A stretch of DNA of 64,000 nt. Origin: Aldrovandia affinis (Eukaryota > Chordata > Actinopteri > Notacanthiformes > Halosauridae). The stretch spans positions 2,728,001-2,792,000 of the forward strand of contig JAINUG010000087.1 of the NCBI GenBank assembly GCA_029706075.1, written 5' to 3'. Below are positions 22,607-36,124 of the stretch, piece after piece. How positions within the stretch are numbered: the first letter of the stretch is position 1; each line of letters opens with the position of its first letter. The notes beneath the pieces were generated by a model. The model ran no database searches and was not told where the DNA came from. It saw nothing but the letters and a program-made list of their open reading frames with translations. Position numbers and translations under genes: made by a program.

Positions 22607-22810
22607 ATAGGTAACTGCTAAGACAGCGTTTTCCACCACCATCAACAAAGCACCAAATGATGGAATTTCTTGTGGAAGAATGGTGATGCATCCCTCCAAC
22701 AGAATTTCAGACACTTGTAGGATCTATGCGAAGGTGCATTGAAGCTGTTCGGGTTATTTGTGGTGGCCCAATGCCAAGTCGGTGTTTCCTTTATTTAGGC
22801 AGTTACCTAT
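22607..22810 (+). mobile_element. Short internally deleted Tc1 element (smallest of three related copies)
   Basis: TAGGTAACTGC (left) and GCAGTTACCTA (right) are inverted repeats. Between them only the last part of the transposase gene remains (TTTTCCACCACCATCAACAA onward). The related copies at 31.4 and 46.1 kb keep more of it. Confidence 0.7.
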
Positions 22811-23587
22811 ACAAATTAATGTTAATTCATTTTCAGTTCAGTTTTTAAAAATATATTTTATTTATGTGATTTCATGCCCTCGTATTCTTATAATCAGACA
22901 GACAAAAATCATTTGGAATGAAAAATCAATGAAAACAATTATTTATCATCATTATTAATGATGATTAAAGTGTTTTTATTGCATCTTTTATACTCCAGTA
23001 GCTATCAGAACATTCATCTCCCAGAAGTACAAAAAGGCTAAACTATGGTCTGAATCTAAGTCTGAAAGTATGTAATTACACAGGATATATTTAGAAATGT
23101 AGAAGTGTTAAGGGGAAAAGAAGCATTAGCCCTACAACGTGTTTCAAAATGGACATGAGGAAATGTAATCGAGCAGAACACTCATAAAGACCCTCTTGAG
23201 GAAGGATAATGTTTCTTTAACGGTGATGACTGCACAATCAATAGGGCGACACAGCACAGGGGAATGGAAAGAAGCTGATTGGTTCATTAAACAGGACTCA
23301 TAGTGGCTCTTACGCTCACTGAGTTTGGTCTGACTACTTGCTGGATTAAGTTAACCCAAAATACCCAGCCATCACCTGTCTCTATGAATAAAAACCAATC
23401 CCATTTTATTAAGCACACTGTTATTCTTTCAGGACGTGAAAGGGCCAATTAACTCACCCCACACCATTTTCCCAAAAAGACACCTGGGTGCAGGCGTGTT
23501 GCTACACACACAAAATGGCAGCAGAATCACTACAGGTGTCGAATGAGATATGGATGAGTCAGACGTGGCCATGTATTAATGCACATC

Positions 23588-23660
23588 TTGTAAGTCGCTC
23601 TGGATAAGAGCGTCTGCGAAATGCTTAAAATGTAATGTAATGTAAATGTAAAATGTAGAC
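23588..23660 (+). mobile_element. SINE/L2 3' tail fragment
   Basis: GTAAGTCGCTCTGGATAAGA plus GCGTCTGCGAAATG is followed by a short ATGTA-type repeat. Only the tail is present. Confidence 0.7.
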
Positions 23661-26600
23661 GTGGTGTCAGCGCACTGCTGTACCTTCCAAACAGCAGAAA
23701 GAAAAACTCACTTTTTAACTCACTTTATCAGGCAAAGGGGGCAGTGCTAAAATAAATACTGAATATATACCCTTAACTCTACTCCATTTTTACCTGTTGA
23801 TTTAAACATCTGGTTTAAAACATACCTGCTTTAAGATTGCAGTGTTTTATATCCAGCATACAAAAGACAAATACAAAGTAAAATTTTTAATACAAACCAG
23901 ATATAACAGCGCAACACACATGCCTACGTGGTGACCTGTTCCTGGGTCAGTCACTTTCTTCATACATAATTTGAGAGGCTGGCCTCGATTACGGATGTCG
24001 CTATATCTGTATTGAAGCTGCAATCACTTGGGACAGTGGTGCACTGGCATCATTCACTCATTTTGATCAGTTTACCACATGCCTGTGATTTCTGTGTGCT
24101 ATGTCTGCATGTTTAACTGCATGTGTGTGTTTAGCCCCTCCTGGTTCTGAAATAACTTTTATGTCAATCTGCTGGCTTAATAATGAAATATCGGCAGCTG
24201 ACAGAGCCCTCTTCAATTTACACAGTTTCAAATATCAGGGGGTGCTCACATAGATGCTGGCTCCCCCAGGTAACTCTGCTGAGGGGAATGCTACTGTCAT
24301 TTTCTCAAAATCCCTCTGGAACATTCTGCAGGTGGGTTGGTGGAGCCTGTATACCTTCCTGAAAACAGCTCAAGGGCCCAAATGTTCTCTCCCCTCTCTC
24401 TTATCTCCAGTCAGACAAAACACCTTAGTAGAGAATTCTTCTGACTGCTACCTTTCAAGCCTTCCATAGAATTTGGTAATTTAGATATACTCTCTTCTGT
24501 ACGTGTATGGAGTCCTTAATCCTGCTTATGCCACCCCATTCCAATAGGAGTGTTTGGAATATCTGTAAATATGTATTACTGTCAGGAACAAAATGAGTGG
24601 TGTTTGGTCTTCTTTTAGGCCTGTTACTCATTGTTCTACCTATTAATTGTTGTCACTGTGTTTATTTTTGTTGTAGATGTTGTGGTTATTGTTGTTGTAG
24701 CGGTTGCTGTGTTTATCATTGTCTTAGCTGTTGTTATTTTTTGTTGCTGCTGTTTTGGGTTGGTATTGTTGGTGTAGCTGTGGTTGTTGTTATTGCTGTT
24801 GTAGCTGCTGTTATCATTGTAGTTGTTGTTGTCTTGCTGTCAACGTTGCTGTTGCTGCAAGAGATATATATATATATATATATGCAATATATGAATTTCT
24901 CTTCTAACTGAGAACTTTGTTCTCTAAGCTGTTCTCTAAACTAATTTCATAAGTGAAGCTAAAAAAAGCAACATATGTTGATGCTGTAAAATACAGTAGG
25001 TTACAGTAGAGGATAAAGAATGGGGTGCTTTGTTTCTATCTTCAGGAGGCCAGCAGCTGGAGGAATCCTGTCTTGGAATGAACACAGCAGTAATTTACTC
25101 ATCTTATGATAAAGCTTAGAGGTTGCACGCATGCCACTATGCTTTGGAAAAAGCAGTTGTTTTCCCGAAAGGTATTCGGAAACATCAGCAGTTGTCAGGA
25201 GGCTACTAACACCTGGGATGAGATCATACAATCTCACACAATAGCCCCTCTCTCATTCCTTGTAGCTCAAGGTGTTTCATGACATTTCTGTGGACATGTA
25301 AAATCCATACATTTCTATACAGCATAGTTAATGAGAGTAATCACAACATTCTAACAAAACACAGGAAACAACAGACAATGCTGCTTGAGAGTTTTCATCT
25401 TTAGCTGGTGTGGTCCTGTGGATTGGCTCCCTCTAGGGGACAGAAGAGGAATGTCACTTAGTCATTGTGAAGCTTCCTGGTTCAAATAAAGGTCGGATCA
25501 TAATCGCAAGAGATTGCCAGGCTCTAATAGGAAATGAGTTACAATGGGCCTCGCACATTTGATTATCTTGCATTTATGCAGCTAATCAAATTTCCGTCAA
25601 ACTGAGTTCAGATAATGGGTTTAGTTAATGGGTTCCTGTCTTCATTAGGACTGTGGATGATTCTCAGAAGTTTGCAACGATCTCCTATTGTACCCCTGTA
25701 TTGCTACGGATAAAGTTCTGTGGATGGCTAATATATTTAAAATGCAAGTCAGCTAGAAACAGGGTTGCTGTCTGATAAATACTGAGCATAATGCTCTCTC
25801 ACCTTGACCTGGCATTCCAGGGTTTATATCTCCACCAGACAACAGTGTGCATTGCTGTATAAAATCTCTGACGGCAGGTGGAGACTTACAAATATCTTAT
25901 TACTTATTTACCTCATAGACACCCTTATCAGGGCCAATTTATCAGGGTCAGAGAGAAGACTAAGGCCTGGATTCAAACTAAATGTAAGTGTTCCTTTTTT
26001 CCAATGCAAGCAAAACCTTTTTCATTACATTTTGATGATCACTAAACTTGCCAAACTGTTTGTGAAGATTAAACAAACACTTTAATTTCAGAGAGCAAGT
26101 ATCTTGGAGACATTCACATAGAATAAATCAGAACAGTTATTCACTTTTACATGCCTCATTTAAATCTGTAGTGCAGTGCTCTCATTGGGACTTGAACAAA
26201 CATCCCTCTGGTCCAATGTGTTGGATCAGACTACTAACTAGGGTAGCAATTAACTTATGTGTATACCAGTAGCGAACTGTGGCATCTAGAACCCAGCCCA
26301 AAATAAACTTACCTTTAACCCGATAATTACCCTCCACCTGTTTCCATTCCCATTCCTTGATTATCAATCAATGAATTAATTCAATAAATATTGAATTCAT
26401 TAACTATAACATTTTCCTTTGTATCACAACATTGTGCAGGTGCTCACTTTTCAATCTCTCATAGGTGTATTTACTGTTTTGTCCGTTTGTGTATTCACAG
26501 TACCATTATGATTATTTTTAGTATATTACTGCTAGATTTTGATATACTATATGCCCAATATTTATCCTTTCGTAAATACTGATGAAATGTTTGTCTCTTG

Positions 26601-29600
26601 TAAAAATAATAACTAAATGAATGAATAAAAATGTAAGCATTTTGTAAACAGGATGAAAGGCTATGATGGCAGTAATCTGTCAGAATGGACTCATTTTCCA
26701 TCTAAAGATAAATTAAACCTCCTAATCCATGCTTGGCAGTTGTCTCCTACCCTCTGTGATTATACAGCTCTCTCGTTAACAAGGAAACACAACAGACATT
26801 GATATATATATATATACATATATACAGTATATCATATATAAACATTTTGGCCTCTTAAATCCATCCCAGCCACAGTGACCTAAGATATAATTCACCACAT
26901 AAAAATGGAAGATTGCAATCTATAGGCTGGCACATGGTAATATATTTAACTGTAGAAACTGAGAGATTTAGGGGTGCATCACATTTGTGACATTTGGCAT
27001 TCTGTAAATAAATATATTTCAGACAGTGGACATTGTGATTCCCTGTCTGTTTAGTGATTTACTGCTGTTTAGTGATGGATGGTGTACAACGTAGGCAGTG
27101 GACCGTAGACTGATTTCTTTCCTGTTTTTCCCCAGTTTGGTAGTCAATTATGTTGTAGCGCAATTCCCAGTGTGACAGAAGTGAATTGGATCACTTGGAT
27201 CACATTAGTATCTGTTTTGTGAGCAAAATAACATCCATCCATTATCCATAATGTTTTGGGTGATAGAAACAGGTTTTATAGTCATTCAAATATCTTAGTA
27301 TGTTTCCAGTGTCACAGAAGTGAATATAAATAATTAGGTTAATTTGGCTACCTTAGCTAGGTTTTGGGACACTTGGAGTCCACCGGTGACACCACTCACT
27401 CTAAAAGGCCTCTAGTTCATAAGTCCTTGGGTCTAGAAGTTTGTTTGTTGAACAATCTGGCATTAGCCTGCTAGCTGATAGCCTTTTAGCAATTTCTGCA
27501 ATAAAAAACCAAACAATTTGGTTTTAATCCAACAACATTCGATGTATGGATATATTAACATAGCAAGATCTATTTCAATGGAGTAAATGCTCATCTCAAC
27601 TGGAAACACATTTTGGAGGAAAGAAAACGACGCAGTGGTGTTCTCACTGACAACCCACACTCCTCCAGTTTAAAAATGTAATGGTGGCTAATAATACCTC
27701 GGAGCCAAGCAACATAGGGCATTTAACTATTTCGGCCATTTCCAAATAAATATCAATAACCATACACTTAGTTAGCTAGCTAGTGATGTGAGTTGCCAAA
27801 CGTTATCAGCGAGACTAATAATAATGTATTATTATTATTTTTACATAGCCATTAACTTTCTTAGCTAAATGTTATAGCTAACGTTGGTAAATGGCAGCTA
27901 ATTTACTTGCATGTAAAGCTTAGCTAGCTAACGTTTTATGTTTTAATTATGACAAGATGTGTTTGCCCTGTCAAGTTTACTCAAAAAACACGAAGAAGAA
28001 AAAAAACGGATGGAGAGCTAACTGGAGGGGAGCGGAGTGGAAGGGAGAGATACATTCAGCCAGAAGGCAGGGAGAGACGGAGAAAATAAGGAAGAAAATA
28101 GGACAGACGCAGCAGCACAGCAGACAGGTAACGTTAACGTTTAGAATAGAGATCAGTGCTGTTCTTTTATCTTATATGAGATTTTAAGTAGCCTAAGGTT
28201 ACTGTACTAGCTGAAATAAACCCTTCTGAGGCTATACATATCCTTTGCATTGTTGAAACACAACAGTCTGGGTATTGGTAATATAACAACAAAACAATAC
28301 AATGGCGTTACATAAAAATATATAAACCTTTATAGTTTTTGAATTGCATTAAAAAAACACAGTGAATTAACGATTTAAGAGTCAACTTAATTATTTCATA
28401 AATCAGCCACCTGGATTTGGACTGTGATCTCAGTGGAGAGGACAGGCACAGAAGCACAACAAAGTGGGTTATAAGGATAGATGTTGTGGTACGTAGCCTA
28501 CGTTAAAAAAAAGTTCGTCTTAAATCAATTAACGTTAGTTTTTCTCCAACATTGAGTTGGAGCGCACCGTTGCTGCACAAAATAACACATAGCTAGTCAA
28601 TTACCGTTCCGGCTCAACAGGAGCGAACTAAACTGAGCTAACATTGAAAATGAAAATAGTAAAAACAATATGTAAAAAAATATATGTAGCTGGTGAGGTA
28701 AAACAGAAACACTGGCTAGACCTTATTCTGACAAAATGTAACATTTTTGCAAATGTTGAATTTGATGTTAATATTGTGAAACACAAACATTGTTCGTGTT
28801 AAAGCATTTCCAACCTCTGTCATCTTCAGGCTTACAAAGGTAACAATGGAAAATACTCACTTGCAGTCCTTCAGGGACATCTTCTTTAGTGGCAGTTCCT
28901 TAAAGCAATGCTCGAATTGCTCAAATGTCTGCAAGCTCTCCTCAGCCACCCCACCCCCAACCCATTTTACAGACCATTGCAGATTAATTGTGGATATGAT
29001 GTACTGCTCGTGCAAGCTCATCTGCTAAAATAAATGAATTTCATTATTTTCTAGTCAGAAGTGTCAGCGTTTGCTTTAATTAAACTGCAATGGCTTATCT
29101 TCACCATTAACGAGGATGGGTAGCTTTTTAGACAAATGCCTCTTTGATACAGGTTTGTCGACTGATTTAATTTTCTCAGTTACTTTGTACTGGTGGAAAA
29201 CGCCAGCATTGAGCCTAATGACAGGCGCCTTTCTTATAAAAGATAGGAATAGACTTCCCAGAAGATGAATGTGTTACATAGAAAGATAGCCAACTCTTTT
29301 GAAAGACAATAGCATTTTTTATGACAGTTGCATTGACAGTGAGGAAACACATTGGTTTTGTAAGCCAGTCACTTCCTTAAAAATCAAGCAGAAATGATTC
29401 AGAACAGTCATTTGTGTTTGTATTTTCTTTTGTACTCTTATCTTTAGTAAATATGCATAGTGCAAAGCACTGACGGCAAGGCAGCACTTCAGATTTGACT
29501 TTGATTGACTGATTTCTCGATCTCAGAATTAGTTAAATTAACCGATCGGAGTGAGCATCGGGAAGATTTAATTAGCCGGTTCAGTAGAATTATTTTGACC
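23661..29600. other. Intergenic region between lectin and ADAM-like gene, no supported exon
   Basis: Includes an imperfect GTT/GCT-rich tract (24620-24860) ending in (TA)n, whose valine/leucine/cysteine-rich frame is a simple-repeat artefact. There is another TA tract at 26800-26840. Short frames at 25804, 27957 and 28846 show no recognisable domain. Nothing else is supported. Confidence 0.5.
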
Positions 29601-29788
29601 TGTTGTTAAACCGCAATATGACTCGTGGCGTCACTCTCTGCGCAGGCAACAGAGCGGAGCTCGCGCTCATCAGCAGATCCATTTCTTGTTTTCGTGCACG
29701 CCGCTGTGTCTTATCCAGAGCAAGAAGGAATCAGTGCGACCGACCAGGGGGAGAGAGGAGACGGTTAGCGGTACTTAGAGGACTAGGG

Positions 29789-29918
29789 ATGTACACCAAA
29801 CATAGACAGAAAAAGATTCTGATTACATCGACGGAATGTGGACGTTCGATATTATTCATATCCCTGCTACTTCTGAACACCATACTGGAAACTGTGAGCG
29901 AAGAAAGCAGAGAACAAG
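29789..29918 (+). CDS. First coding exon of a meltrin-type ADAM metalloprotease (ADAM19/ADAM33-like)
   Basis: ATG 29789 opens 43 codons plus one base, ending at a donor CAAG|GTAAAT (29918/29919). The peptide has a basic start (MYTKHRQKK), a hydrophobic stretch ILFISLLLLNTIL and then VSEESREQ, so it reads as a signal peptide with a long n-region. Phase 1 at the donor matches the acceptor of exon 2 at 59095. ADAM proteins are membrane metalloprotease-disintegrins that shed surface ligands and need a signal peptide before the prodomain. The frame is open upstream to another ATG at 29618 with a fair context, which would add 57 Arg-rich residues, so this start is not certain. Identification rests mainly on exon 2. 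The rest of the gene lies beyond the window. Confidence 0.55.
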
Positions 29919-31420
29919 GTAAATCAGTACACGCGCCGCTCTTTGTAGTTTGAAAGTTCTCATCAACCAGTTGCGCGTGCCTGCACGCGAGCGTAATGGA
30001 TACGATATTTTGAAAATAATTATGCTAATTGCAGATATTGTTGTTTTGATATATCCTGAAATTATTCAGCTGCGGTGATTCTCAATGTTTAACTATTATT
30101 ATCATTATTATTATTTTAAAAGGGATAGTGAATTTGTAACCCGTCGAACGTTAGGCTAAATTATGTTTCATTGCCGATGCGATTGCCTTAAAAGGATAAA
30201 TACTGAGTGTATCATCCAAGAAGTATGTCATATATCTTGAAGTAGCCACCGTACACATGTTTAAAACGTTGGGATGTGAGCATTGCCAGCAAGTCTAACG
30301 GTATATAAAATAGTTGTGTTGTTGTTCGCTAGTTCGTCTAAAAACATGCCATTTATATGCTTGTCACAGAAAAGGTCTTGTGACATGAAAGATGTGTATC
30401 CTTTTCTCGCCAGTCAATGCTGCCCACGGTGAAACAAATTAAAAGCACTGGTCGGTGTCCCGCGTTGAGAAGTGTTGTTTTTGTATTTTGGCATAGGCTA
30501 TATCTATGGTCATCATTTTGAAATAGGCTTATCGAGTGATTCTATTTACAGTCCAACAGTACACGCTACTGTATAGAGAAACGTAAAAGTTTTGTTATGT
30601 GAAAAGGCTTTAACAAAATATGTTTTCGTAATAACTTAATATATTCACGACGGACTACTAAAGTGAATTAGTTGCTATTGCAGCAGTTTCAATTGCAATG
30701 GTCGGAATACTATTCTGAAGAGAATTGCATAGCTAGCGTAAATCATCCATGACGCTTCGGTCGTTCAACTGATCCAGGAACCGCATTTTGTGTGCTATGA
30801 TGCTAGCACTAACGATAAATAATGTTCAGGCGCCTATTCATACTGTAATGGGAAATGAGAGAAATGCCATATCCATATAGGCTACCAAATTCCATATCAA
30901 TCAGAAATGATTTCCACAGCGGTTTTGATACCATGCCAAAATACACGCGCGCTCTGTTGTAGAGAACTCTTCCGTATCAATTCATGTATTTTTAGTATAA
31001 TATACAATTGCATTCTTGGTTGGTAGTCTGTTAGGTAACACCCCGCGAGTGTCTTACAATACAGTTCCAGCGCAACAGGTTTCGTGTGTCATATCCGCTG
31101 TTGCCAGATCACATTAAGTACATCTCGCAGAGTCGTACCCTCATGTGTGTCTCGCGGCGGGTACGGTGGTCTCTTGTTTATGGAATAACCAACTGCCGTA
31201 TTTCACAACCACTCATCCGTTTTGACACCTGACCCCCAAATCCCAAATCCCAACTCCCAAGAAATAAGATGATTATTGTGCATTGTGAAATATTTACACA
31301 CCTCGCAACCAATTTCATTTTCCACAAATGGTTTCATTTCAGTGACCAGGTCTCCACACATTTAAGACCCGATAAAAGAATCATGTGAATATGGGAGATT
31401 AATTCGTCATTGCATACATA

Positions 31421-31960
31421 CATGTAACTGCCCAGATTACGGAAACATGTGAGTAAATTAAGGGTATTTGCAGCTTTCTTATGGTGTGGGGTGACATTTC
31501 CTGGCATGGTTTAGGTACACTCAACCCCTTAGAGGGCAAGGGGAATGCCAATGAATACAAAGGCATTCTGAGTGATCACCTTCAACCTATGGTGAAGCTT
31601 TTCTATCCTGATGGGAGTGGTCTCTTCAGGATGACAGTGCCCCCATCCACAGAGCACGAGTGGTCACTGAATGGTTTGATGAGCATGAAAACGATGTAAA
31701 CCACATGCCATGCCATCAGTCACCAGATCTCTTATGGGAGATTCTGGAGTGGCGCCTGAGACAACATTTTCCACCACCATCAACAAAACAACAAATGATG
31801 GGATTTCTTGTGGAAGAATGGTGGTGCATCCCTCCACTAGGATTCAAGACACTTAGAATTTATGCCAAGGTGCATTGAAGCTATTCTGGCAGCTTGTGGT
31901 AGCCCAATGCCCTATTAAGACACTTTATCTTGGTGTTTCCTTTATTTTGGCAGTTACCTG
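31421..31960 (+). mobile_element. Internally deleted Tc1 element
   Basis: The left end CATGTAACTGCCCAGATTAC and the right end TTTATTTTGGCAGTTACCTG are inverted repeats with decay. Inside, after GAGTAAATTAAGGG, the sequence jumps to the middle of a Tc1 transposase: VWGDISWHGLGTL, NEYKGILSDHLQP, LFYPDGSGLF, MPCHQSPDLLWEILEWRLRQ. The N-terminal half is absent, and frameshifts occur near 31660 and 31710. Confidence 0.8.
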
Positions 31961-32007
31961 TACCTATGTCTGACATAATGTGACCTTAGAGTATTCCGGC
32001 ATTTATT

Positions 32008-32337
32008 TTTATTTTATTTTTAAATTTGTTTCTGATTTTATCCCATTTTCTCCCAATTTGGTAGCCAATTAGACCCGCTATTTTTACGTCAATCCCCCCC
32101 TAGTAATGTGAGTTCGCTGCCGTAGTCCTGCGACCGGTAGTGACGAATGCGAAGTGATGCCTCTTCCGAGACGTCACTCGCCGAGCCGTCGACCGAACCC
32201 CGGTACTTACAGGGCCACTCTTATACGCAGCGAACGTCACGTCGGCTTCCCTCCCCCCTCCCTGGGGCGGACAGCCAATCGCCGCCCCCTGGTGGCACTC
32301 CCGGCCAGAGCCGACACTTGGCGAGACGGGGAATTGA
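32008..32337 (-). mobile_element. tRNA-derived SINE with perfect 18-bp target duplication
   Basis: AGTATTCCGGCATTTTTA occurs at 31990-32007 and again at 32338-32355. The element reads on the minus strand from a truncated tRNA head (TTCAATTCCCCGTC) through the shared CCCTCCCTGGGGCGGACAGC domain to TTGGTAGCC and a TTTTATTTT tail. The intact duplication suggests a fairly recent insertion. It carries a CTCF-like site (separate entry). Confidence 0.85.
32282..32295 (-). promoter_or_regulatory. CTCF-type motif carried by a SINE
   Basis: The minus strand reads CCACCAGGGGGCGG, a full match to the CTCF core CCASYAGRKGGCRS. SINE-borne CTCF sites are known in mammals (B2). Here it is a motif match only. 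Confidence 0.4.
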
Positions 32338-32399
32338 AGTATTCCGGCATTTTTAACATAATCAATTTATGACTTCCATGATATTGTTGATGGTCCTGA

Positions 32400-33930
32400 T
32401 AATGGGAATATGCATACTAATAATGTTAACATGCCAGAATACAGAGGGCAATCTTCACCAGTATAAGTGTCTAAGTAACAACAATGAACAGATTGTTACA
32501 ATTCAGAACTTGTTTATGGTTGGAACGAAAACCGGGGCAGAAATTGGGAAGGGCAGAGCCCTGCTCTATTCAATAAAACTCATGTATTACTTGCAGTTGC
32601 TCAAAGTGTTTAGCTGTCTCGCTCTCCACACGGGCAGCCTCATGATATCCTTTGCTCTTAAGAGGAGAGTTCCCAAATCTGTTCTCCATCTGCCTCAGTA
32701 GTACTTTATCTCCTGACTGCACTTTCATGTGATCAGACAGCTTGGAATATGACTGGAGTCAGGGGTTACATCTACTTGTGTCAGTCTGCCCACATTCAGG
32801 TGTAGGTGGAGCTTGCTAACACCGCTCAGAGCCATTCCAGATGATAGCAAAGCTCTTACAGGTTTTTTTGTGTAGATGCAGTTTTCTCAAAATTAAATGA
32901 CATTTGGAATCTGAAGGATGCTAAATGGTTATGGCATAGCTCGTAGAAACCTCTCATTTTCGCAAGGTAAACCAGAACTTTGGCCAGATATGTTTGTGTT
33001 TCTCACAGTAACACAATAAAACTAAAAATGCTTTTATTAATTGAAGGTGTTTTGTGGACAAAACACTTTTAATTAGTAATTGCATAACGTCATAACCCGG
33101 ATATCAAAAGGACTCTGACCCAAGCCTGTCTAAAAATCCCTAACAAATCTGTCAAATTTGCAGTAATACAATAACATTAGGAAGCTATACCTATTGGTAT
33201 TGATTATTCAGCTAATTAACAGCTTGATAATCAAGGAATGTAAATGGAAAGGTTGAGGGTAATCATCGATTTAAAGATATGTGGTTCATCTTCCAATATT
33301 GTAAGCCTACGAATCTACTGCTGTATACTGTAGGTAAGATTATCTGTGTTTGATTGTCATAAATCAATCGCTAACTCTGTGACAGTTATCAAATTAAGAA
33401 AGTATTAAATATTGTTGAATTTCTAACGCACTATCCAACAACTTCATAGACGAGCAGAAAAGAGTTAGAGACAGGCTGCATACCTGAGGCCACACCTGAG
33501 TCTTATCGCAGTGAACCTGAGATTAAAACAGACAAGGTAGATTACTTAAAATACAGTCTGTCATGTTGAAGGCATGGCAAATGTGTGAATTATTTATTAT
33601 ATATGAATATACAGTATATGTATATTTACATATATTGGAAATGACACCTTTCTCTTTCAGTGCCACAGCTGATTTGTGGTGGCTTTTAACAGATATTACC
33701 GTGTGATGTTCTTTATGTAAATGAGTTCCTGTTATTGGCTAATTTAGTATGGAATTGTAGTACCACTGCAAGATAACACCGCTACAAATTACTCCCAATA
33801 TCTCTATTTTTTAAAGGGAAATGCACAAATTATTTAGACATTAATTAAGATATAGTGAGACTGAGATACAATGTTTTTTCATCCTCAGAACCTGAATAAA
33901 AGGGACATCCTGTGGCTCTGCTTAAAAAGA
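32400..33930. other. Intronic AT-rich sequence, nothing recognised
   Basis: No exon or transposon signature visible. The frame at 32369-32701 has no domain. Confidence 0.4.
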
Positions 33931-34120
33931 CTGCAGACTCACTGACCCGTTCCCGCAGACGCACTGACTCACTCCTGCAGACTCACTGACCCGTTCCTGC
34001 AGACTCAGACGCACTGACTCACTCCCGCAGACTCACTGACCCATTCCTGCAGACTCACTGACTCACTCCCGCAGACTCACTGACTCACTCCCGCAGACCT
34101 ACTGACTCACTCCCACAGAC
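33928..34120. repeat. Minisatellite of ~22-bp units
   Basis: About eight imperfect tandem units of GCAGACTCACTGACTCACTC-type sequence, with CCCG/CCTG variants and a few units broken by GACGCA. Confidence 0.85.
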
Positions 34121-34964
34121 TCAATTCAATTTAGCACTAGAGACAATGCCAGCAACGGTAGCAGCTCAGTCCTTGTTTCCTGTTCAGCCACTACACATCC
34201 ATGTGCGTGCGCTCAGAGCAGAGGCTTGTAGGCGTTTCACACATTTCACCGCCTCTATCGATACAGAATGGGGACAGGTGTGTAAATACAGGTGCCGTGG
34301 AATGTACACTCCATGCTTGGAACTTCCACACCTTCTGTCATTACACCAAAAATGCAGCTACAGAGTGAATATAGGCCCTTTTAAAATGTGTAAATGTATG
34401 TCCACAGACACCCTTTTAACCATATTTTTATGATGAATTCCATTTGCGCAAGCTCTAATGGTCATGGAGTTGCGTGTTCTTGTTAAAAGTATACGCTTCG
34501 ATGTGCCAAAGGCACAGTTCAAAGGAACAAGACAGATCTCTCAGCTCAAGTTTTCTGCTGGGTAGATAGTTCTAGCCATTCGTTTTGCTGCCCAGCCAGC
34601 CAGTTGTATACGAAGGGTAGAGCGTCAAATGCGTTCATTAGCCTCAAGCCAAAACATCAGCGGGCGCCTGCGATAGGAATGTCACCTCGTGATTTTTCCA
34701 CAGATACCAGGATTTGGTGAGAACCTACAGTTAATTATAGCCACATGTTTAAAAAAAGGAGGGGGGGCATTGATTTGTCATGGGAACCACAGACTCAGCC
34801 CCCCTTGTTCCCAACATGTCAGAGGCCAAGTGTCTGCCTTCACTCTCAGTAAGAAAATAAAAGGAAAAAAACTCACCAATACCAGCTCGTAAAACAGTGG
34901 TATAACAACAGTAACAAGTTCACGTAAAAAAGCACATTCCTCCGGAAGCTGCTGTATTAAAACC

Positions 34965-35400
34965 GTTTCGGGCTTTGACAAAAGGAGAACCGGAACGCCT
35001 GTGTCTGTGCCGCCGCGACCGCGTGCGCTGGTAAGTGAGGTCAGGTGAGCGAGCGAGCGAGCGCGCGCTCGTTTATTTTCTCTCCGCTCCCCGATACGCT
35101 CCCTGCGGCCCTCTGAATGCAGACGCGGTAAAGAGACAGCCTCAATCCGCGCGCGGAGAGCCTGTCGATTCCGGAGGCGGAACCGCCCACGAGCCGAGGT
35201 GTTCCAAAGCCCCCGCGTCCCCCGCAGCCCCCCCTGGACCGCTCGCACACAAACCCCTGCTTCGCCCTTTAGCGCTTGAGGAGCCGCCAGCCCTGGCTGG
35301 ATCCTGCAGGCTCTCCTCTCCTCTCCGTCGGCTGCGCCGGGATCGGCGCACAATCCCAGATAGGCGGAAACACTCTGACAGAACGAGCCGGTGCCTCTAA
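34965..35400. promoter_or_regulatory. CpG-rich island inside the first intron, with a consensus splice donor
   Basis: The sequence is visibly GC- and CpG-dense (GCGAGCGAGCGAGCGCGCGC near 35047). On the plus strand GCGCTG|GTAAGTGAGG (donor at 35031) ends a GC-rich stretch beginning near 34980. This suggests an alternative promoter and non-coding first exon of the ADAM-like gene or another transcript. Frames across it on both strands are probably by-products of base composition. Confidence 0.4.
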
Positions 35401-36124
35401 TGTGCGTGGTTGTGTAGTGTGTCTACATCTTCACCCGCCAAGCGACTACAGATGGAAATGAGCCTGGTCGGCAACTCTGGCACGATGCAACGACACAGTT
35501 GCTGATATGTTTATTACTGTGCATTGTTCCTTCTATCTGACTTCGATGAACAAAATTAATAATAAATCTGCACATCCCATTACAAGTGCTACCCATGAAA
35601 TGGAGACAAAATGCAATGCAGTTATCTTGCTCGAAGAAGGCATATTCTGCGCGTCTTATATTCAGTTACCTTTTTGTGATGTTTGGGGCAAGATTAATGT
35701 TAGTAACTGTTGCAGTATTCAGTTTGCTGTGGTTATTTGTACTCTAGGGGCTTTTTGTCCTGTATATTATTCCCCTGTTTAAGGAAGAGTGTGTGCTCAC
35801 AACGGCTTGAGCAGAATTATGTGTTATGCTGGCCTGCTAACTACACTGCACAGTACATCCAAGCTGGAATTCCACATTCCGTCTTTTGCTTGTAGCGGCG
35901 AGCATGGGACTCTTGATAAAGCTAACTGGGGAAGATTGCGAGGAAAGGTTGTATAAGGCTTAACTTTGCATTTCTTTTTGTTGTTTGGCGTGTGCGTACT
36001 TGTCCTACGCGGCATAGTTCCCTGTGATTGTCATCTCATTGAGCAGTAGGTATTCATTTTCCTTTGACTAAAAACAAGGAGGAATGTATGCAAGTATACT
36101 CAAAGAACTAAATAGATGCATACA

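Noticed and set aside
24597..24911. Hydrophobic Cys/Val/Leu-rich frame as a membrane protein
   Set aside because: It is a translated imperfect GTT/GCT repeat running into (TA)n. No family resemblance.
33928..34120. CRISPR-like array
   Set aside because: Repeats are contiguous, with no unique spacers, in a vertebrate genome. Same for 53425-54995.
34778..35353. 191-residue minus-strand frame as a gene
   Set aside because: It spans a CpG-rich block where stops are rare, and shows no domain or compatible splice structure.
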